Shown: piece by piece, positions 9,719 through 18,666 of the stretch
Numbering within the stretch: position 1 is the stretch's first letter
How the letters are laid out: the number at the start of each line of letters is the position of its first letter
Assembly (NCBI RefSeq): GCF_003063505.1
Contig: NZ_NERW01000002.1
Location: 868,001 to 932,000 of the forward strand
Source of the DNA: Limnohabitans sp. T6-20
GTDB lineage: Bacteria > Pseudomonadota > Gammaproteobacteria > Burkholderiales > Burkholderiaceae_C
Direction: 5' to 3'
DNA length: 64,000 nt
Notes under the pieces: generated by a model
Told to the model about the DNA's origin: nothing
The model's database searches: none
What the model saw: the letters and a program-made list of their open reading frames with translations, nothing else
Translations under genes and position numbers: made by a program

Positions 9719-10534
9719 TCAGGCGGCCAAGCCCTTGTAGAGCATGTAGGCTGCCAGCAAGTACAAGACACTGGCAAAAACGCGTTTGAGCTGCTTGACG
9801 GGTAACTTGTGCGCGGTGGCGGCACCCAACGGGGCCATCAGCACGCTGCAACTGGCGATGACCACCAAAGCCGGCAGCCAAAGGTAGCCGAAGCTGTAAT
9901 CGGGTAGATTCTGAATGCTTTGGCCGCTGACGATGTAACCGGCCACGTTGGCCAACGCGATCGGGAATCCCAAGGCCGCACTGGTGGCCACGGCGTTGTG
10001 AATGGCCACATTGCACCAGGTCATGAAAGGCACGCTGATGAAGCCGCCGCCAGCGCCCACCAGGCCCGACAGCAAACCGATCAAACCGCCCGCACCCAGC
10101 AGGCCTTTGAACTCTGGCACTTGGCGGGTCGGCGCAGGCTTCTTGTCCAGAAACATCTGGGTGGCAGAAAAGCTGACGAACAACGCGAAGAAAAGGGCCA
10201 AATACGTGCCTTTGGCAAACGCAAAAATCCCCAAGCTGCCGATCAGGCTGCCCATCACGATGCCAGGTGCGAGGCCTTTGACGAGATCCCATCGCACGGC
10301 TTTTTTCTTGTGGTGCGCCCGCACGCTGGAGATCGACGTAAAAATGATGGTGGCCATCGACGTGGCAATGGCCATCTTCACTGCCAGATCCGGGCCCACA
10401 CCACGCGACCCGAGCATGTAGGTCAGAAACGGCACCATGATCATGCCGCCACCAATGCCCAGAAGGCCCGCCAAAAAGCCTGTGCACAGGCCAAGAACAG
10501 CCAATTCGGCCAGCAAGAGTGGTTCGATGATCAT
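9719..10534 (-). CDS. TauE/SafE family sulfite/anion exporter
   Basis: A 271-residue permease with about eight helices and the two family repeats: GLLGIGGGMIMVPFLTYMLG near the N-terminus and GLVGAGGGFISVPFMTW in the middle. The family exports sulfite or organosulfur anions; the substrate here is unknown. The frame stays open to a GTG at 10576, but that start lies inside the predicted 3' arm of the 6S RNA stem. ATG 10534 is therefore preferred. It follows the 6S RNA on the same strand and may be read from its promoter. Confidence 0.85.
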   Translation of the reverse strand: MIIEPLLLAELAVLGLCTGFLAGLLGIGGGMIMVPFLTYMLGSRGVGPDLAVKMAIATSMATIIFTSISSVRAHHKKKAVRWDLVKGLAPGIVMGSLIGSLGIFAFAKGTYLALFFALFVSFSATQMFLDKKPAPTRQVPEFKGLLGAGGLIGLLSGLVGAGGGFISVPFMTWCNVAIHNAVATSAALGFPIALANVAGYIVSGQSIQNLPDYSFGYLWLPALVVIASCSVLMAPLGAATAHKLPVKQLKRVFASVLYLLAAYMLYKGLAA

Positions 10535-10557
10535 GTTGGGTATGGGAGAGAAATAGA

Positions 10558-10733
10558 AGGTGTCTGCGAGTGCCACCGGACCGGCATCCTGAACCGGGGT
10601 TCAGGTGGGCGAGGGCAGACTGGCGTTGGGTTCATCTGACGCGAGATGATCACGCTCACCAGCCAATGTACCAAGCCCGGGCTCTATGAGCATTGGTTCA
10701 AGGAAATATAAAGCCCGGCATGCACCGCAGACA
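10558..10733 (-). ncRNA. ssrS: Candidate 6S RNA
   Basis: The minus strand downstream of zapA, the classical ssrS position, shows 6S RNA hallmarks. A terminal stem is made by TGTCTGCG (10733-10726) and CGCAGACA (10568-10561), extended by GTGC/GCAC. GGCTGGTGAGC (10664-10654) and CACCTGAACCCCGGTTCAGG (10607-10588) closely match E. coli 6S segments with nearly the same spacing (57 versus 54 nt). 6S RNA binds sigma70 RNA polymerase in stationary phase. The ends are approximate. Confidence 0.8.
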
Positions 10734-10738
10734 GCGCG

Positions 10739-10765
10739 ATTGTAGGTCTTTCTCAAGACCCGCAA
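10739..10765 (-). promoter_or_regulatory. Promoter of the candidate 6S RNA
   Basis: On the minus strand TACAAT (10744-10739) is a good -10 box. TTGCGG (10765-10760) is a possible -35 box, with a 15-bp spacer. The predicted start, about 7 nt downstream, coincides with the first base of the 6S terminal stem. Confidence 0.55.
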
Positions 10766-10781
10766 TGGTGCAGTGTCAGGC

Positions 10782-11108
10782 TTAGATCAATTGACCGTCT
10801 TGTTCCAGGACCTGATCCAGCCGTTTGAGCAATTGCGTCAGGCGTTGCTGGGACTCCGGGGTGATGTCTGGCACAGCCGTGGCGGCAACGGGTTGGCTGC
10901 TTGGCGCTTCGGGCGACTCAAAAGCCAGATTCAAGGCAGCCAAAACTGCAATGCGATCTCGCGCCTTGATCTTGCCCGCATCGCGAATTTTGCACATGGC
11001 CACATCGACCTTGGCCACGGCGGCCAGCAAACGTTCTTCGCCACCCTCTGGGCAACCCAGAATGTAGCTTTGGCCCATGATCTGGACGTCCAATTGTTTG
11101 TTGCTCAT
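10782..11108 (-). CDS. zapA: Cell division protein ZapA
   Basis: A 108-residue protein with the ZapA N-terminus (MSNKQLDVQIMGQSYILGCP) and a helical region for dimerisation (VAKVDVAMCKIRDAGKIKARDRIAVLAALNLA). ZapA cross-links FtsZ filaments at the division site. Its ATG overlaps the stop of the upstream zapB-like gene by 4 bp (ATGA), so the two are translationally coupled. The 6S RNA gene lies just downstream, the usual arrangement. The Ala/Pro-rich insert near residues 70-85 is a variable linker. Confidence 0.92.
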   Translation of the reverse strand: MSNKQLDVQIMGQSYILGCPEGGEERLLAAVAKVDVAMCKIRDAGKIKARDRIAVLAALNLAFESPEAPSSQPVAATAVPDITPESQQRLTQLLKRLDQVLEQDGQLI

Positions 11109-11332
11109 GCGGAAGCCTCAGGAGATGCAGGTGCGGATGTGGGCAAGCGCTCAATCAAGGCATCTACACGGGCTCTGGCTGCGGCCAGTCGTGACTTGAG
11201 CTGATCGCGCTCGGCGCTGAGTGCTTGAACTTGCTGTGCCAGCAAAGCGTTGGTCCGTTGAAGCTCTTCGTGGCGCAGCAACAAATGATCCACACGCTCG
11301 GCAATTTGATCAATGGTGTCGGAATGGGCCAT
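11105..11332 (-). CDS. ZapB-like coiled-coil protein
   Basis: A 75-residue, almost fully helical protein (AERVDHLLLRHEELQRTNALLAQQ) with a heptad pattern over about residues 5-60. Such small coiled-coil proteins precede zapA in many betaproteobacteria and are annotated as ZapB-like or TIGR02449. A role in Z-ring organisation is inferred from coupling to zapA. The frame is open to 11491, but ATG 11332 is chosen. The upstream part would run into the cobalamin riboswitch region and has no family match. Confidence 0.75.
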   Translation of the reverse strand: MAHSDTIDQIAERVDHLLLRHEELQRTNALLAQQVQALSAERDQLKSRLAAARARVDALIERLPTSAPASPEASA

Positions 11333-11414
11333 GGCAGACAATGAAAAAGAGGTTTCACATTGTAGAGGGTGGGGCCGTTTGTAGGCTGGCAGACAGGTTA
11401 CAACATAAAATAGG

Positions 11415-11640
11415 CTTTGTTGGTGCTCGCGCAGCCGGTTCACGGCACGCAGTTCAACGGGAAGCAGGAGGGATGTGCCACCAAGGCCCACCTAACCTGC
11501 GCTGCCCCCGCAACGGTAAGCAGACGGGTTTTTGTTCACGCAAAAACTCAGCTTTCATCTCAAACCACTGGTCGCCCTGAAACAGGCAGCCGGGAAGGTG
11601 ATGAAGGTCGCTCTGTCAGCCCGGATACCGGCCAACAAGG
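11415..11640 (+). promoter_or_regulatory. Cobalamin (B12) riboswitch
   Basis: The conserved core GCCCCCGCAACGGTAA is at 11504-11519 and the B12-box-like AGCCCGGATACCGGCC at 11618-11633. A closing P1 stem forms from CTTTGTTGG (11415-11423) and CCAACAAGG (11632-11640), with one wobble. It precedes a BtuB-type receptor and an ABC uptake operon. Adenosylcobalamin or a related corrinoid would switch expression off. Confidence 0.95.
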
Positions 11641-11641
11641 T

Positions 11642-11661
11642 GACCTGTCGAAAGACAGGTC
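11642..11661 (+). promoter_or_regulatory. Hairpin in the riboswitch expression platform
   Basis: GACCTGTC (11642-11649) and GACAGGTC (11654-11661) form a perfect 8-bp stem closed by a GAAA tetraloop, 1 nt after the aptamer. No U tract follows. Control by sequestering the downstream ribosome site therefore seems more likely than transcription termination. Confidence 0.6.
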
Positions 11662-11718
11662 GTAAAGCCCATGCACTGTCGGGGAAGGCGGTGAGGGCGT
11701 TTCACTTGTTAGTTTTTC

Positions 11719-13701
11719 ATGAAAAAATCATCCCTACTGATGGCGGGCGTTGCTACGCTGGCTATCTCATCGCATGCACAGACTGTCGGTGCAAATACAT
11801 CGCAATCAGATCAATCGACAGATCCCATCGTCATTTCAGCGTCTCGCGTACCGCAACCTCGGTCTGTTGGATCCGTTGTTGTTGACGTTATCTCCCGGCA
11901 GCAGATTGAACAATCGGGTGCATCCAATATTGTTGAATTCCTCGACTCCGTTTCAGGTTTGACCGTGAATCGTTTGTACGGCCGGCTGGGCATTGATGCA
12001 TCTGTGGACGTCGGCTATATGGGGGAGGCAGGCTCTCAAAACGTACTTATTCTGGTTGACGGTCAACGCGTCAACAACCTGGATTCCTCGGGCGTACGCT
12101 TTGCACAGATTCCGATGAGCAGCATAGAGCGAATCGAAATCCGCAAGGCGGGTGGCGGGGCCCTTTATGGAGAGCGTGCGCAGGGTGGCGTAATCAACAT
12201 CATTAGTCGTGCAGATGCCGCCAAAGAAGTTAGCCTCGCTCTGGGAAGCTTTGGCTATCGAAAGGTCGATGGATACCTTGGCTTCAGGTCGGATGAGTTC
12301 AGCGGTGGACTTTCATTGATGAGTGCGCACTCGGATGGTCATCGAGAGCACAGCGATGCCCGCCAGGAAAGCGCACAGCTTCGTCTTTCTCACACATCTG
12401 CTCTGGGGAAGGTGTCCGTAATGGCCCGCGGTTTTGAGGAGACCGCCAACCTGCCGGGATCTTTAACTTCCGATGAATATGCAGCAGATCCTAAAAAAGC
12501 AAGCTCATCTTATGCGCCGCATACGCACAGAACAGGTAACTCCCTGGGCATCAAATACGATCGAACTGTCGGAGCTGACGATTTGTTGACTGTTGACGTT
12601 TTGCAGCAAACATCCAAAGACGAAAGCTACGGCACGTATTACTCTACTTGGAACGGCATGCAATTTGCCAGTTACTCTGCTAGCACCATTACCAACAAGC
12701 GAATTTCCGTGAATCCCGAATATCGGATGAAACTCGGCAGTGGGCAACTTGTGCTTGGGGGAGAGTTTTCCACTGCAGATGCGAATACGGATTCCGGCAA
12801 ACAGGTTCGGCGTGCAAGTGAGTCTGCATATGTCCAAGCTATGCAGCCCATGGGGTATGGCGTCACGCTGGATGGCGGCGCACGCACACAGCGAATGCAC
12901 AGCGATTTTCAAAAATCAATAACTGAAACACAAACGGGTTCAAGTGACAGAAAAAGTGCATTTTCTGCTGGCTTAAAGGCGCAACTTTCCGATGCAACTT
13001 CCGTGAGGCTGGGAGCGCTGACCGGTTTCAGATTTGCAAATGCGGACGAGCTGTACTTGTTTGACAGAGGCACGTTCGCCATGCTGGAGATCAATCCCAA
13101 TCTGCGTCCAATGACCACACAAGAGTATTTTTTACAGGCAGAGCAGAAATACGCAAATGGCAAGGTGGAAGCCCACTATCGACGCATCAATGCCCAGGAT
13201 GAAATAGGTTACCAAGAAATTTGTGGATCGGTGGGTGCAACTTTGGCGTCATGCAACGCCAACCTGTACGACACAACCCGGTCGATATTCTCTCTTGCGT
13301 CGGAATGGTCGGTGACGTCCAGTCTTTCGGTTAAAGCTTCTGTTGACTTCATCAATGCCACAATTGCAACGGGAAGCAATGCAGGCAATCGCTTGCCGAT
13401 GACCCCGAAAGAGGTGGTTCGCATCACTGCAGAAAAGCGATTCCAGGACTTTTCGGTGATGGCTTCTTCACATTACCGCAGCAACATGGTCCAAGCGAGC
13501 GATCAAAGCAACTCCAATCCTTTTGTTCCTTCGCGAAATCTGATTGATTTGGGTACAAAAATGCAAGTGAGCAAAACCATCACGGTGTCTGCATGGATTC
13601 GTAACCTAACGAACAAAAACTACTACGACTACGCAAGTAGTAATGGCTTTTATCCTGCTGATGTGCGCGGTTTCTACCTAAACCTCAAGGCTATTTTGTA
13701 A
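11719..13701 (+). CDS. btuB: BtuB-type TonB-dependent vitamin B12 receptor
   Basis: A 660-residue outer-membrane protein with a signal peptide (about residues 1-20, cut after SHA). A TonB-box-like DPIVISA near residue 36 and a plug domain (about 45-165, RIEIRKAGGGALYGERAQGGVINI) follow. The beta-barrel ends with the aromatic-rich GFYLNLKAIL. It imports corrinoids across the outer membrane using TonB. A cobalamin riboswitch lies directly upstream. The gene looks less GC-rich than its neighbours and uses A/T-ending codons more often, which hints at separate ancestry. A second, later B12 gene block follows on the same strand. Confidence 0.92.
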   Translation: MKKSSLLMAGVATLAISSHAQTVGANTSQSDQSTDPIVISASRVPQPRSVGSVVVDVISRQQIEQSGASNIVEFLDSVSGLTVNRLYGRLGIDASVDVGYMGEAGSQNVLILVDGQRVNNLDSSGVRFAQIPMSSIERIEIRKAGGGALYGERAQGGVINIISRADAAKEVSLALGSFGYRKVDGYLGFRSDEFSGGLSLMSAHSDGHREHSDARQESAQLRLSHTSALGKVSVMARGFEETANLPGSLTSDEYAADPKKASSSYAPHTHRTGNSLGIKYDRTVGADDLLTVDVLQQTSKDESYGTYYSTWNGMQFASYSASTITNKRISVNPEYRMKLGSGQLVLGGEFSTADANTDSGKQVRRASESAYVQAMQPMGYGVTLDGGARTQRMHSDFQKSITETQTGSSDRKSAFSAGLKAQLSDATSVRLGALTGFRFANADELYLFDRGTFAMLEINPNLRPMTTQEYFLQAEQKYANGKVEAHYRRINAQDEIGYQEICGSVGATLASCNANLYDTTRSIFSLASEWSVTSSLSVKASVDFINATIATGSNAGNRLPMTPKEVVRITAEKRFQDFSVMASSHYRSNMVQASDQSNSNPFVPSRNLIDLGTKMQVSKTITVSAWIRNLTNKNYYDYASSNGFYPADVRGFYLNLKAIL

Positions 13702-13704
13702 TTC

Positions 13705-14511
13705 ATGCTGAATGTTCCCGGCCCCCAACGCATCGTCTGTCTCACCGAAGAGACAACGGAGTGGCTCTATTTGTTGGGGCAGGAGCACCGCATCGTCGGG
13801 ATCTCGGGTTACACGGTGCGGCCGCGCCGTGCCCGGGATGAAAAGCCCAAGGTCAGTGCTTTTTTGAGCGCCAAGATCGACAAGATCCTGGCGCTCAAGC
13901 CCGATTGCGTTTTTGGCTTTTCGGATTTGCAGGCCGACATCGCGGCCTTGTTGATCCGCGCAGGCGTGCAGGTGACGGTGTTCAACCAGCGCAGCGTGGA
14001 CGAGATTTTTTCGATGCTCTACCAGGTTGCGGCCATGGTGGGGGAGGCGGAGCAGGGTTTGGCAAGGCTGGCGGTCATGCGCGCCGATCTGCACGCGATC
14101 CGCCAAAAAGCAGCGGGCTTCAAACGCCGCCCCAAGGTGTTTTTTGAAGAATGGGACGAGCCCCACATCAGTGGCATCCGCTGGGTGTCCGAGTTGCTGG
14201 GCATCGCGGGGGGCGACGACGTTTTCCCTGAGTTGGCGGTGCAGTCACTGGGCAAAGACCGCATCATCGCCGACGGGCAGACCATCATTGACCGTGCGCC
14301 CGACATCATCATTGGTTCGTGGTGCGGCAAGAAGTTTCGCTCCGAAAAAGTAGCCGCTCGCCAGGGTTGGCAAGACGTGCCCGCCGTGCGCAATGGGCAG
14401 TTGTTTGAAATCAAATCGGCCGACATTTTGCAGCCAGGTCCTGCGGCTTTGACCGACGGCGTGGCACAGATGCACCGCATCATCAGCCAGTGGGTGGACC
14501 GGTATGCGTGA
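13705..14511 (+). CDS. Corrinoid-binding ABC-type binding protein without signal peptide
   Basis: A 268-residue protein of the BtuF/helical-backbone metal receptor fold. It begins PQRIVCLTEETTEWLYLLG and has two lobes joined by a long helix (about 115-150). No signal peptide or lipobox is present. Such cytosolic-looking paralogues are usually called cobalamin-binding proteins. The start is ATG 13705, 3 bp after the btuB stop, and the end overlaps the next gene by 8 bp. How a cytosolic version would work with BtuCD is unclear. It may store or deliver corrinoid inside the cell. Confidence 0.8.
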   Translation: MLNVPGPQRIVCLTEETTEWLYLLGQEHRIVGISGYTVRPRRARDEKPKVSAFLSAKIDKILALKPDCVFGFSDLQADIAALLIRAGVQVTVFNQRSVDEIFSMLYQVAAMVGEAEQGLARLAVMRADLHAIRQKAAGFKRRPKVFFEEWDEPHISGIRWVSELLGIAGGDDVFPELAVQSLGKDRIIADGQTIIDRAPDIIIGSWCGKKFRSEKVAARQGWQDVPAVRNGQLFEIKSADILQPGPAALTDGVAQMHRIISQWVDRYA

Positions 14512-15379
14512 TCTGCGGTCTCTTTGCCTGATGGGCTTGATGCTCTGCTCGGCGTGGGTGCAAGCCGTGACGGTGCAGGACGACCGCCAGCAAAACGTCG
14601 AGATGACTAAGCCGCCGCAGCGGATTGTGAGCTTGTTGCCGTCGCTGACCGAAACCGTTTGTGCGTTGGGTCAATGCCACAAGCTGGTGGGCCTCGACCG
14701 TTATTCCAACTGGCCTGAATCTGTGCGCCAACTGCCGCGCATGGGCGGCGGCCTGGACCCGAGTATCGAAGCTGTGGTGGCCCAGCGCCCTGATCTGGTC
14801 TTGATGGCCACATCGGCGCGGGGAGCCGAGCGTTTTGAAGGCCTGGGGCTCAAGGTGCTGATGCTGGAGCCGCGCACGCATGCCGATGTGCAGCGGGTGT
14901 TGCACACGGTGGCCCAGGCGCTGGGCGTGCCCCAAGCCCAGAGCGATGCCGTTTGGCGGCAAATCGATGCAGGCGTGGTCGCCGCTGCGCAGTCTTTGCC
15001 GCCCCAAGTCAGAGGGCAAAAAATCTACGTGGAAGTCAGCCCTGCGCCTTACGGTGCCAGCGAGTCGTCTTTCATTGGCGAAACGCTCACGCGTTTGGGC
15101 ATGCGCAACATCCTGCCCGCCAACCTCGGGCCGTTCCCCAAAATCAACCCCGAGTTCGTGGTGCGCGCTCAGCCCGATGTGATCATGGCTGGCGACAGCA
15201 GCCGCGCGAGCATGGTGCAAAGACCGGGTTGGGCGCAGCTCAAAGCGATCCAGTCGGGCAAGGTCTGCGCCTTTTCGTCCGAAGAGTCCGACATGCTGGT
15301 GCGCGCAGGCCCCCGCATGGCCGAAGGGGCGCGCCTCATGGTGAAGTGTTTGCAACGCACGGCCGGGGGCAAATCTTGA
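14504..15379 (+). CDS. btuF: Periplasmic B12-binding protein (BtuF-like)
   Basis: A 291-residue protein with a signal peptide (about residues 1-22, ending VQA) and a BtuF-like domain starting PPQRIVSLLPSLTETVCALG. It is the periplasmic binding protein of the ABC importer encoded just downstream. It overlaps the preceding corrinoid-binding gene by 8 bp and the permease gene by 4 bp (TTGA), so translation is coupled. The two binding proteins share the fold but are not close copies. Confidence 0.87.
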   Translation: MRDLRSLCLMGLMLCSAWVQAVTVQDDRQQNVEMTKPPQRIVSLLPSLTETVCALGQCHKLVGLDRYSNWPESVRQLPRMGGGLDPSIEAVVAQRPDLVLMATSARGAERFEGLGLKVLMLEPRTHADVQRVLHTVAQALGVPQAQSDAVWRQIDAGVVAAAQSLPPQVRGQKIYVEVSPAPYGASESSFIGETLTRLGMRNILPANLGPFPKINPEFVVRAQPDVIMAGDSSRASMVQRPGWAQLKAIQSGKVCAFSSEESDMLVRAGPRMAEGARLMVKCLQRTAGGKS

Positions 15380-16392
15380 ACCCTTCGCCCAAGCCCTGGC
15401 TGTTGAGCCTGGCCCTCTCGGTGTTGGGTGCGTTGGGCATCGCCTTGGGCAGTGCCATGGGCAGCACAGGCTGGGAGTCTTGGTGGCAGGCCGTGCAACA
15501 GGGTGGTGTAGACCCGGTCAGCTGGCAAATCGTGTGGGACATCCGTTTACCCCGTTCGCTGGGCGCTTGGGCGGGCGGCGCTTTGTTGGGGCTGGCGGGG
15601 GCCTTGGCGCAAGGTTTGTTTCGCAACCCGCTGGCCGATCCTTATTTGCTCGGCAGTGCCTCGGGCGCGTCGCTGGGCGTGGCCATTTACCTGAGCCTGT
15701 TCGGCGGCAGTGTCATGGCCATGGGCTGGTTCGTGAAAGTGGGCATGACGGGCGCTGCGTTTGTGGGCGCGGTGCTGGCCGTGATGCTGACTTTGGTGTT
15801 GGCGCGTGGCGTGCAACATACCCTGCGCTTGTTGTTGGCCGGTGTGGTGGTGGGTGTGGTGTTGGGGGCCATCACTTCGTTTTTGAATTTGTGGCGGCCC
15901 GAGGTCTGGCAGGGCATGCAAGGCTTCATGCTGGGCTCCACAGGCTTCATCGGCTGGACCGCGTGCCTGTTGATGTGCGGCGTGTTGCTGCTGTGCAGTG
16001 CATTGGCGGTGGTGATGGCGCGTGTGCTGGATGCGCTCACGCTGGGCGAAAACACCGCGCTCAGCCTGGGTTTGCCGCTGGCACAAGCGCGCGTGTGGCT
16101 GATCGCCGTGATCGCTTTGGCCACGGGCACTGCAGTGGCACAAATGGGACTGATCGCCTTTGTGGGCCTGGCTGCGCCGCATGTGGTGCGGGCGATGGTG
16201 CGTGCCACGCACCGCTGGACGGTGGTGCTCGCCGCGCTGACGGGCGGCTTGCTGTTGTTGTTGGCAGACCTGTTGGCACGCGGCCTGATCGCTCCACAAG
16301 AAATGCCGGTGGGCGTGCTCACAGCAGTGTTGGGTGGCGGTTATTTGTTCTGGCGCATGTCGCGCATGTCTTCTGTTGGGGGACGCTCATGA
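15376..16392 (+). CDS. btuC: Vitamin B12 ABC transporter permease
   Basis: A 338-residue protein with about ten membrane helices of the FecCD/BtuC family. Seen are LPRSLGAWAGGALLGLAGALAQGLFRNPLADPYLLG (family core, about residues 57-92) and GLIAFVGLAAPHVVR near the end. TTG 15376 is chosen as start because it overlaps the btuF stop (TTGA), gives the full first helix and follows GGGGGC. A later GTG at 15421 is the alternative. It forms the inner-membrane channel with the BtuD ATPase encoded next. Confidence 0.88.
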   Translation: MNPSPKPWLLSLALSVLGALGIALGSAMGSTGWESWWQAVQQGGVDPVSWQIVWDIRLPRSLGAWAGGALLGLAGALAQGLFRNPLADPYLLGSASGASLGVAIYLSLFGGSVMAMGWFVKVGMTGAAFVGAVLAVMLTLVLARGVQHTLRLLLAGVVVGVVLGAITSFLNLWRPEVWQGMQGFMLGSTGFIGWTACLLMCGVLLLCSALAVVMARVLDALTLGENTALSLGLPLAQARVWLIAVIALATGTAVAQMGLIAFVGLAAPHVVRAMVRATHRWTVVLAALTGGLLLLLADLLARGLIAPQEMPVGVLTAVLGGGYLFWRMSRMSSVGGRS

Positions 16393-17153
16393 GCACCGCA
16401 TTGCAAGCGCGGGATTTGCGCGTTGCCCTTGGGGGGCAAGAGGTCCTGCATGGGGTGAACCTGTCCATTCCTGCTGGCCGCTGGACCAGCATTGTGGGCC
16501 CCAACGGGGCTGGCAAATCCACCTTGCTCAAGGCCTTGTCGGGTTTGTTGCCCATGCAAGGCCAGGTGCATTGGTTTGACAAACCCTTGGTCAGCATCAA
16601 CCGACGTGAACGGGGGCAGCAGTTGTCTTGGCTGGGGCAGGGCGAGGGCGCGAGCGATGACCTGCGGGTGTCCGATGTGGTCATGCTGGGCCGCTTGCCT
16701 TTTCAGGACTGGTTGTCGCCGCCGAGTGCCATGGACCACCAAATGGTCGAGTCGGCCCTGAAAGCCACGCAAGCCTGGGATTGGCGCGAGCGCACTTTGG
16801 GCCAGTTGTCGGGCGGTGAGCGTCAGCGCGTGTTGCTGGCCCGTGCCCTGGCGGTCAATGCGCCCATCATGCTGATGGACGAGCCGCTGGCCAATCTGGA
16901 CCCACCGCACCAAGTGGACTGGCTGGAGCAGGTGCACTGCCTGCTGGCCCAAGGCACCACCGTGGTCAGTGTGTTGCACGAAATCGGCATGGCTTTGCAC
17001 GCCGACGATGTGCTCGTCATGCAAGCCGGGCGCGTGGTGCACCACGGTGCTTGCGTTGATGAAGCTACCCAGCGCGCCATTGAAGCCGTGTTCGACCAGC
17101 GCATCCGCATTGTGTCCGTGGAGGGGCAAAGCGTGGCGTTGCCTCGTTTGTGA
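16389..17153 (+). CDS. btuD: Vitamin B12 ABC transporter ATP-binding protein
   Basis: A 254-residue ABC ATPase. Walker A is GPNGAGKST, the signature is LSGGERQR, Walker B is IMLMDEPLANLD, and the switch His is in LHEIG. It powers the BtuCDF importer. ATG 16389 overlaps the btuC stop (ATGA). The frame is open far upstream but that part is a shadow of btuC. It is followed after 4 bp by cobyric acid synthase, which links import to salvage. Confidence 0.92.
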   Translation: MSTALQARDLRVALGGQEVLHGVNLSIPAGRWTSIVGPNGAGKSTLLKALSGLLPMQGQVHWFDKPLVSINRRERGQQLSWLGQGEGASDDLRVSDVVMLGRLPFQDWLSPPSAMDHQMVESALKATQAWDWRERTLGQLSGGERQRVLLARALAVNAPIMLMDEPLANLDPPHQVDWLEQVHCLLAQGTTVVSVLHEIGMALHADDVLVMQAGRVVHHGACVDEATQRAIEAVFDQRIRIVSVEGQSVALPRL

Positions 17154-17157
17154 TGCC

Positions 17158-18657
17158 ATGACCACCACCCCAAAAGCAAGTTGCATCATGGTGCTGGGCA
17201 CATCCAGCGGCGCAGGCAAAAGCTGGCTGTCCACCGCACTGTGCCGCCATTACGCCCGCCAGGGCCTGAAGGTGGCCCCCTTCAAAGCGCAAAACATGAG
17301 CAACAACGCGCGGGTGGTGGCCAGTGCCAGCGGACTGGGCGAGATCGGCAGTGCGCAATATTTTCAGGCGCTGGCCGCCCGTGCCGAGCCCGATGTGCGC
17401 ATGAACCCTTTGCTGCTTAAGCCGGAGGCCGACACCCGCAGCCAGGTCGTGCTGCTGGGCCAGGTGCACCCCGAGCTGACCGAAACGCCTTGGCGCGGGC
17501 GCAGTGAAAAAGTCTGGCCATACATTGCGGCGGCGCTTGATGCGCTGATCGCCGAGAACGACGTGGTCGTGATCGAAGGTGCGGGCTCGCCTGCCGAGAT
17601 CAACCTGATGGCCAGCGACATCGTCAACCTGCGCGTGGCCCGCCATGCCCATGCCCAATGCCTGCTGGTCACCGACATCGACAAAGGCGGGGCCTTCGCG
17701 CACCTGTATGGCACCTGGGCGCTGCTGCCAACCGAAGACCAACAACGCATCAAAGGCTTTGTACTCAACAAATTCCGGGGCGACGCCAGTTTGCTGGCCC
17801 CCGCACCCGAGATGCTGCAGGCGCTGACGGGCGTGCCCACTGTGGCCACCTTGCCCATGTGGTGGCAGCACGGCCTGCCCGAAGAAGACGGCGTGTTTGA
17901 CGACCGCAGCCGCGCCAGTGGGGCGGTGACCTGCACCGTGGCGGTGATCGCTTATCCCCGCATCAGCAACCTCGATGAATTTCAGCCGTTGAAAAATGTG
18001 CCCGGTGTCTGCCTGCTCTGGGCGCGAACGCCTGCCGACTTGGCTGGCTTGAAAGCGGGTGATTGGGTCATCCTGCCCGGCAGCAAACACACCAGCAGCG
18101 ACCTGGCTTGGCTGCGGCAGCAGGGACTCGATTTGGCCATCACCGAACACGCTCAACGGGGCGGCGCGGTGCTGGGCATTTGCGGCGGCCTGCAAATGCT
18201 GGGTGAAGCGTTGATCGACACCCACGGCATCGATGGCAACGCCCCCGGGCTGGGCCTGTTGCCACTGGTGACCCAGTTTGCGCAGGACAAAACCGTGACC
18301 CGAACCGAAGCCCGATTTGGCTCCGTGCAAGGCGCATGGGCCGCCTTGAGCGGGGTGGCTGTAACCGGCTATGAAATCCACCACGGTCAGACCCAAGGGC
18401 ACAGCGCCATGCTCGAGGGTGGGGCTGTTTTGCACGAAGTCATGCCCGGTCTGGCCTGGCAAAGCGGTGTCGGGCCGTTCAAGGGCCAGGTGTTGGGCAC
18501 CTATTTGCACGGCCTGCTCGAATGCCCTGCGGTGCTGCATGCCCTCTTTGGTGCGCAGGCGCCCACGCTGGAGACGGTGTTTGATGGCCTGGCCGATTTC
18601 ATCGCGCAGCATTTTGGCCCTGATGTGCTCGACAGCCTGCTGCTGCCGTCTGGTTAA
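17158..18657 (+). CDS. cobQ: Cobyric acid synthase
   Basis: A 499-residue amidotransferase (CobQ/CbiP) that amidates four side chains of adenosylcobyrinate a,c-diamide with glutamine and ATP. An N-terminal ATP-binding domain (about 1-240) opens IMVLGTSSGAGKSW and contains FKAQNMSNNA and VIEGAGSPAEINL. A class I glutaminase domain (about 250-485) has the nucleophile Cys in GAVLGICGGLQMLGEA and the His in TYLHGLLE. ATG 17158, 4 bp after btuD, is the start. With no other corrin genes in view, it may serve salvage or sit apart from the main pathway. Confidence 0.93.
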   Translation: MTTTPKASCIMVLGTSSGAGKSWLSTALCRHYARQGLKVAPFKAQNMSNNARVVASASGLGEIGSAQYFQALAARAEPDVRMNPLLLKPEADTRSQVVLLGQVHPELTETPWRGRSEKVWPYIAAALDALIAENDVVVIEGAGSPAEINLMASDIVNLRVARHAHAQCLLVTDIDKGGAFAHLYGTWALLPTEDQQRIKGFVLNKFRGDASLLAPAPEMLQALTGVPTVATLPMWWQHGLPEEDGVFDDRSRASGAVTCTVAVIAYPRISNLDEFQPLKNVPGVCLLWARTPADLAGLKAGDWVILPGSKHTSSDLAWLRQQGLDLAITEHAQRGGAVLGICGGLQMLGEALIDTHGIDGNAPGLGLLPLVTQFAQDKTVTRTEARFGSVQGAWAALSGVAVTGYEIHHGQTQGHSAMLEGGAVLHEVMPGLAWQSGVGPFKGQVLGTYLHGLLECPAVLHALFGAQAPTLETVFDGLADFIAQHFGPDVLDSLLLPSG

Positions 18658-18666
18658 ACTTGAGCC

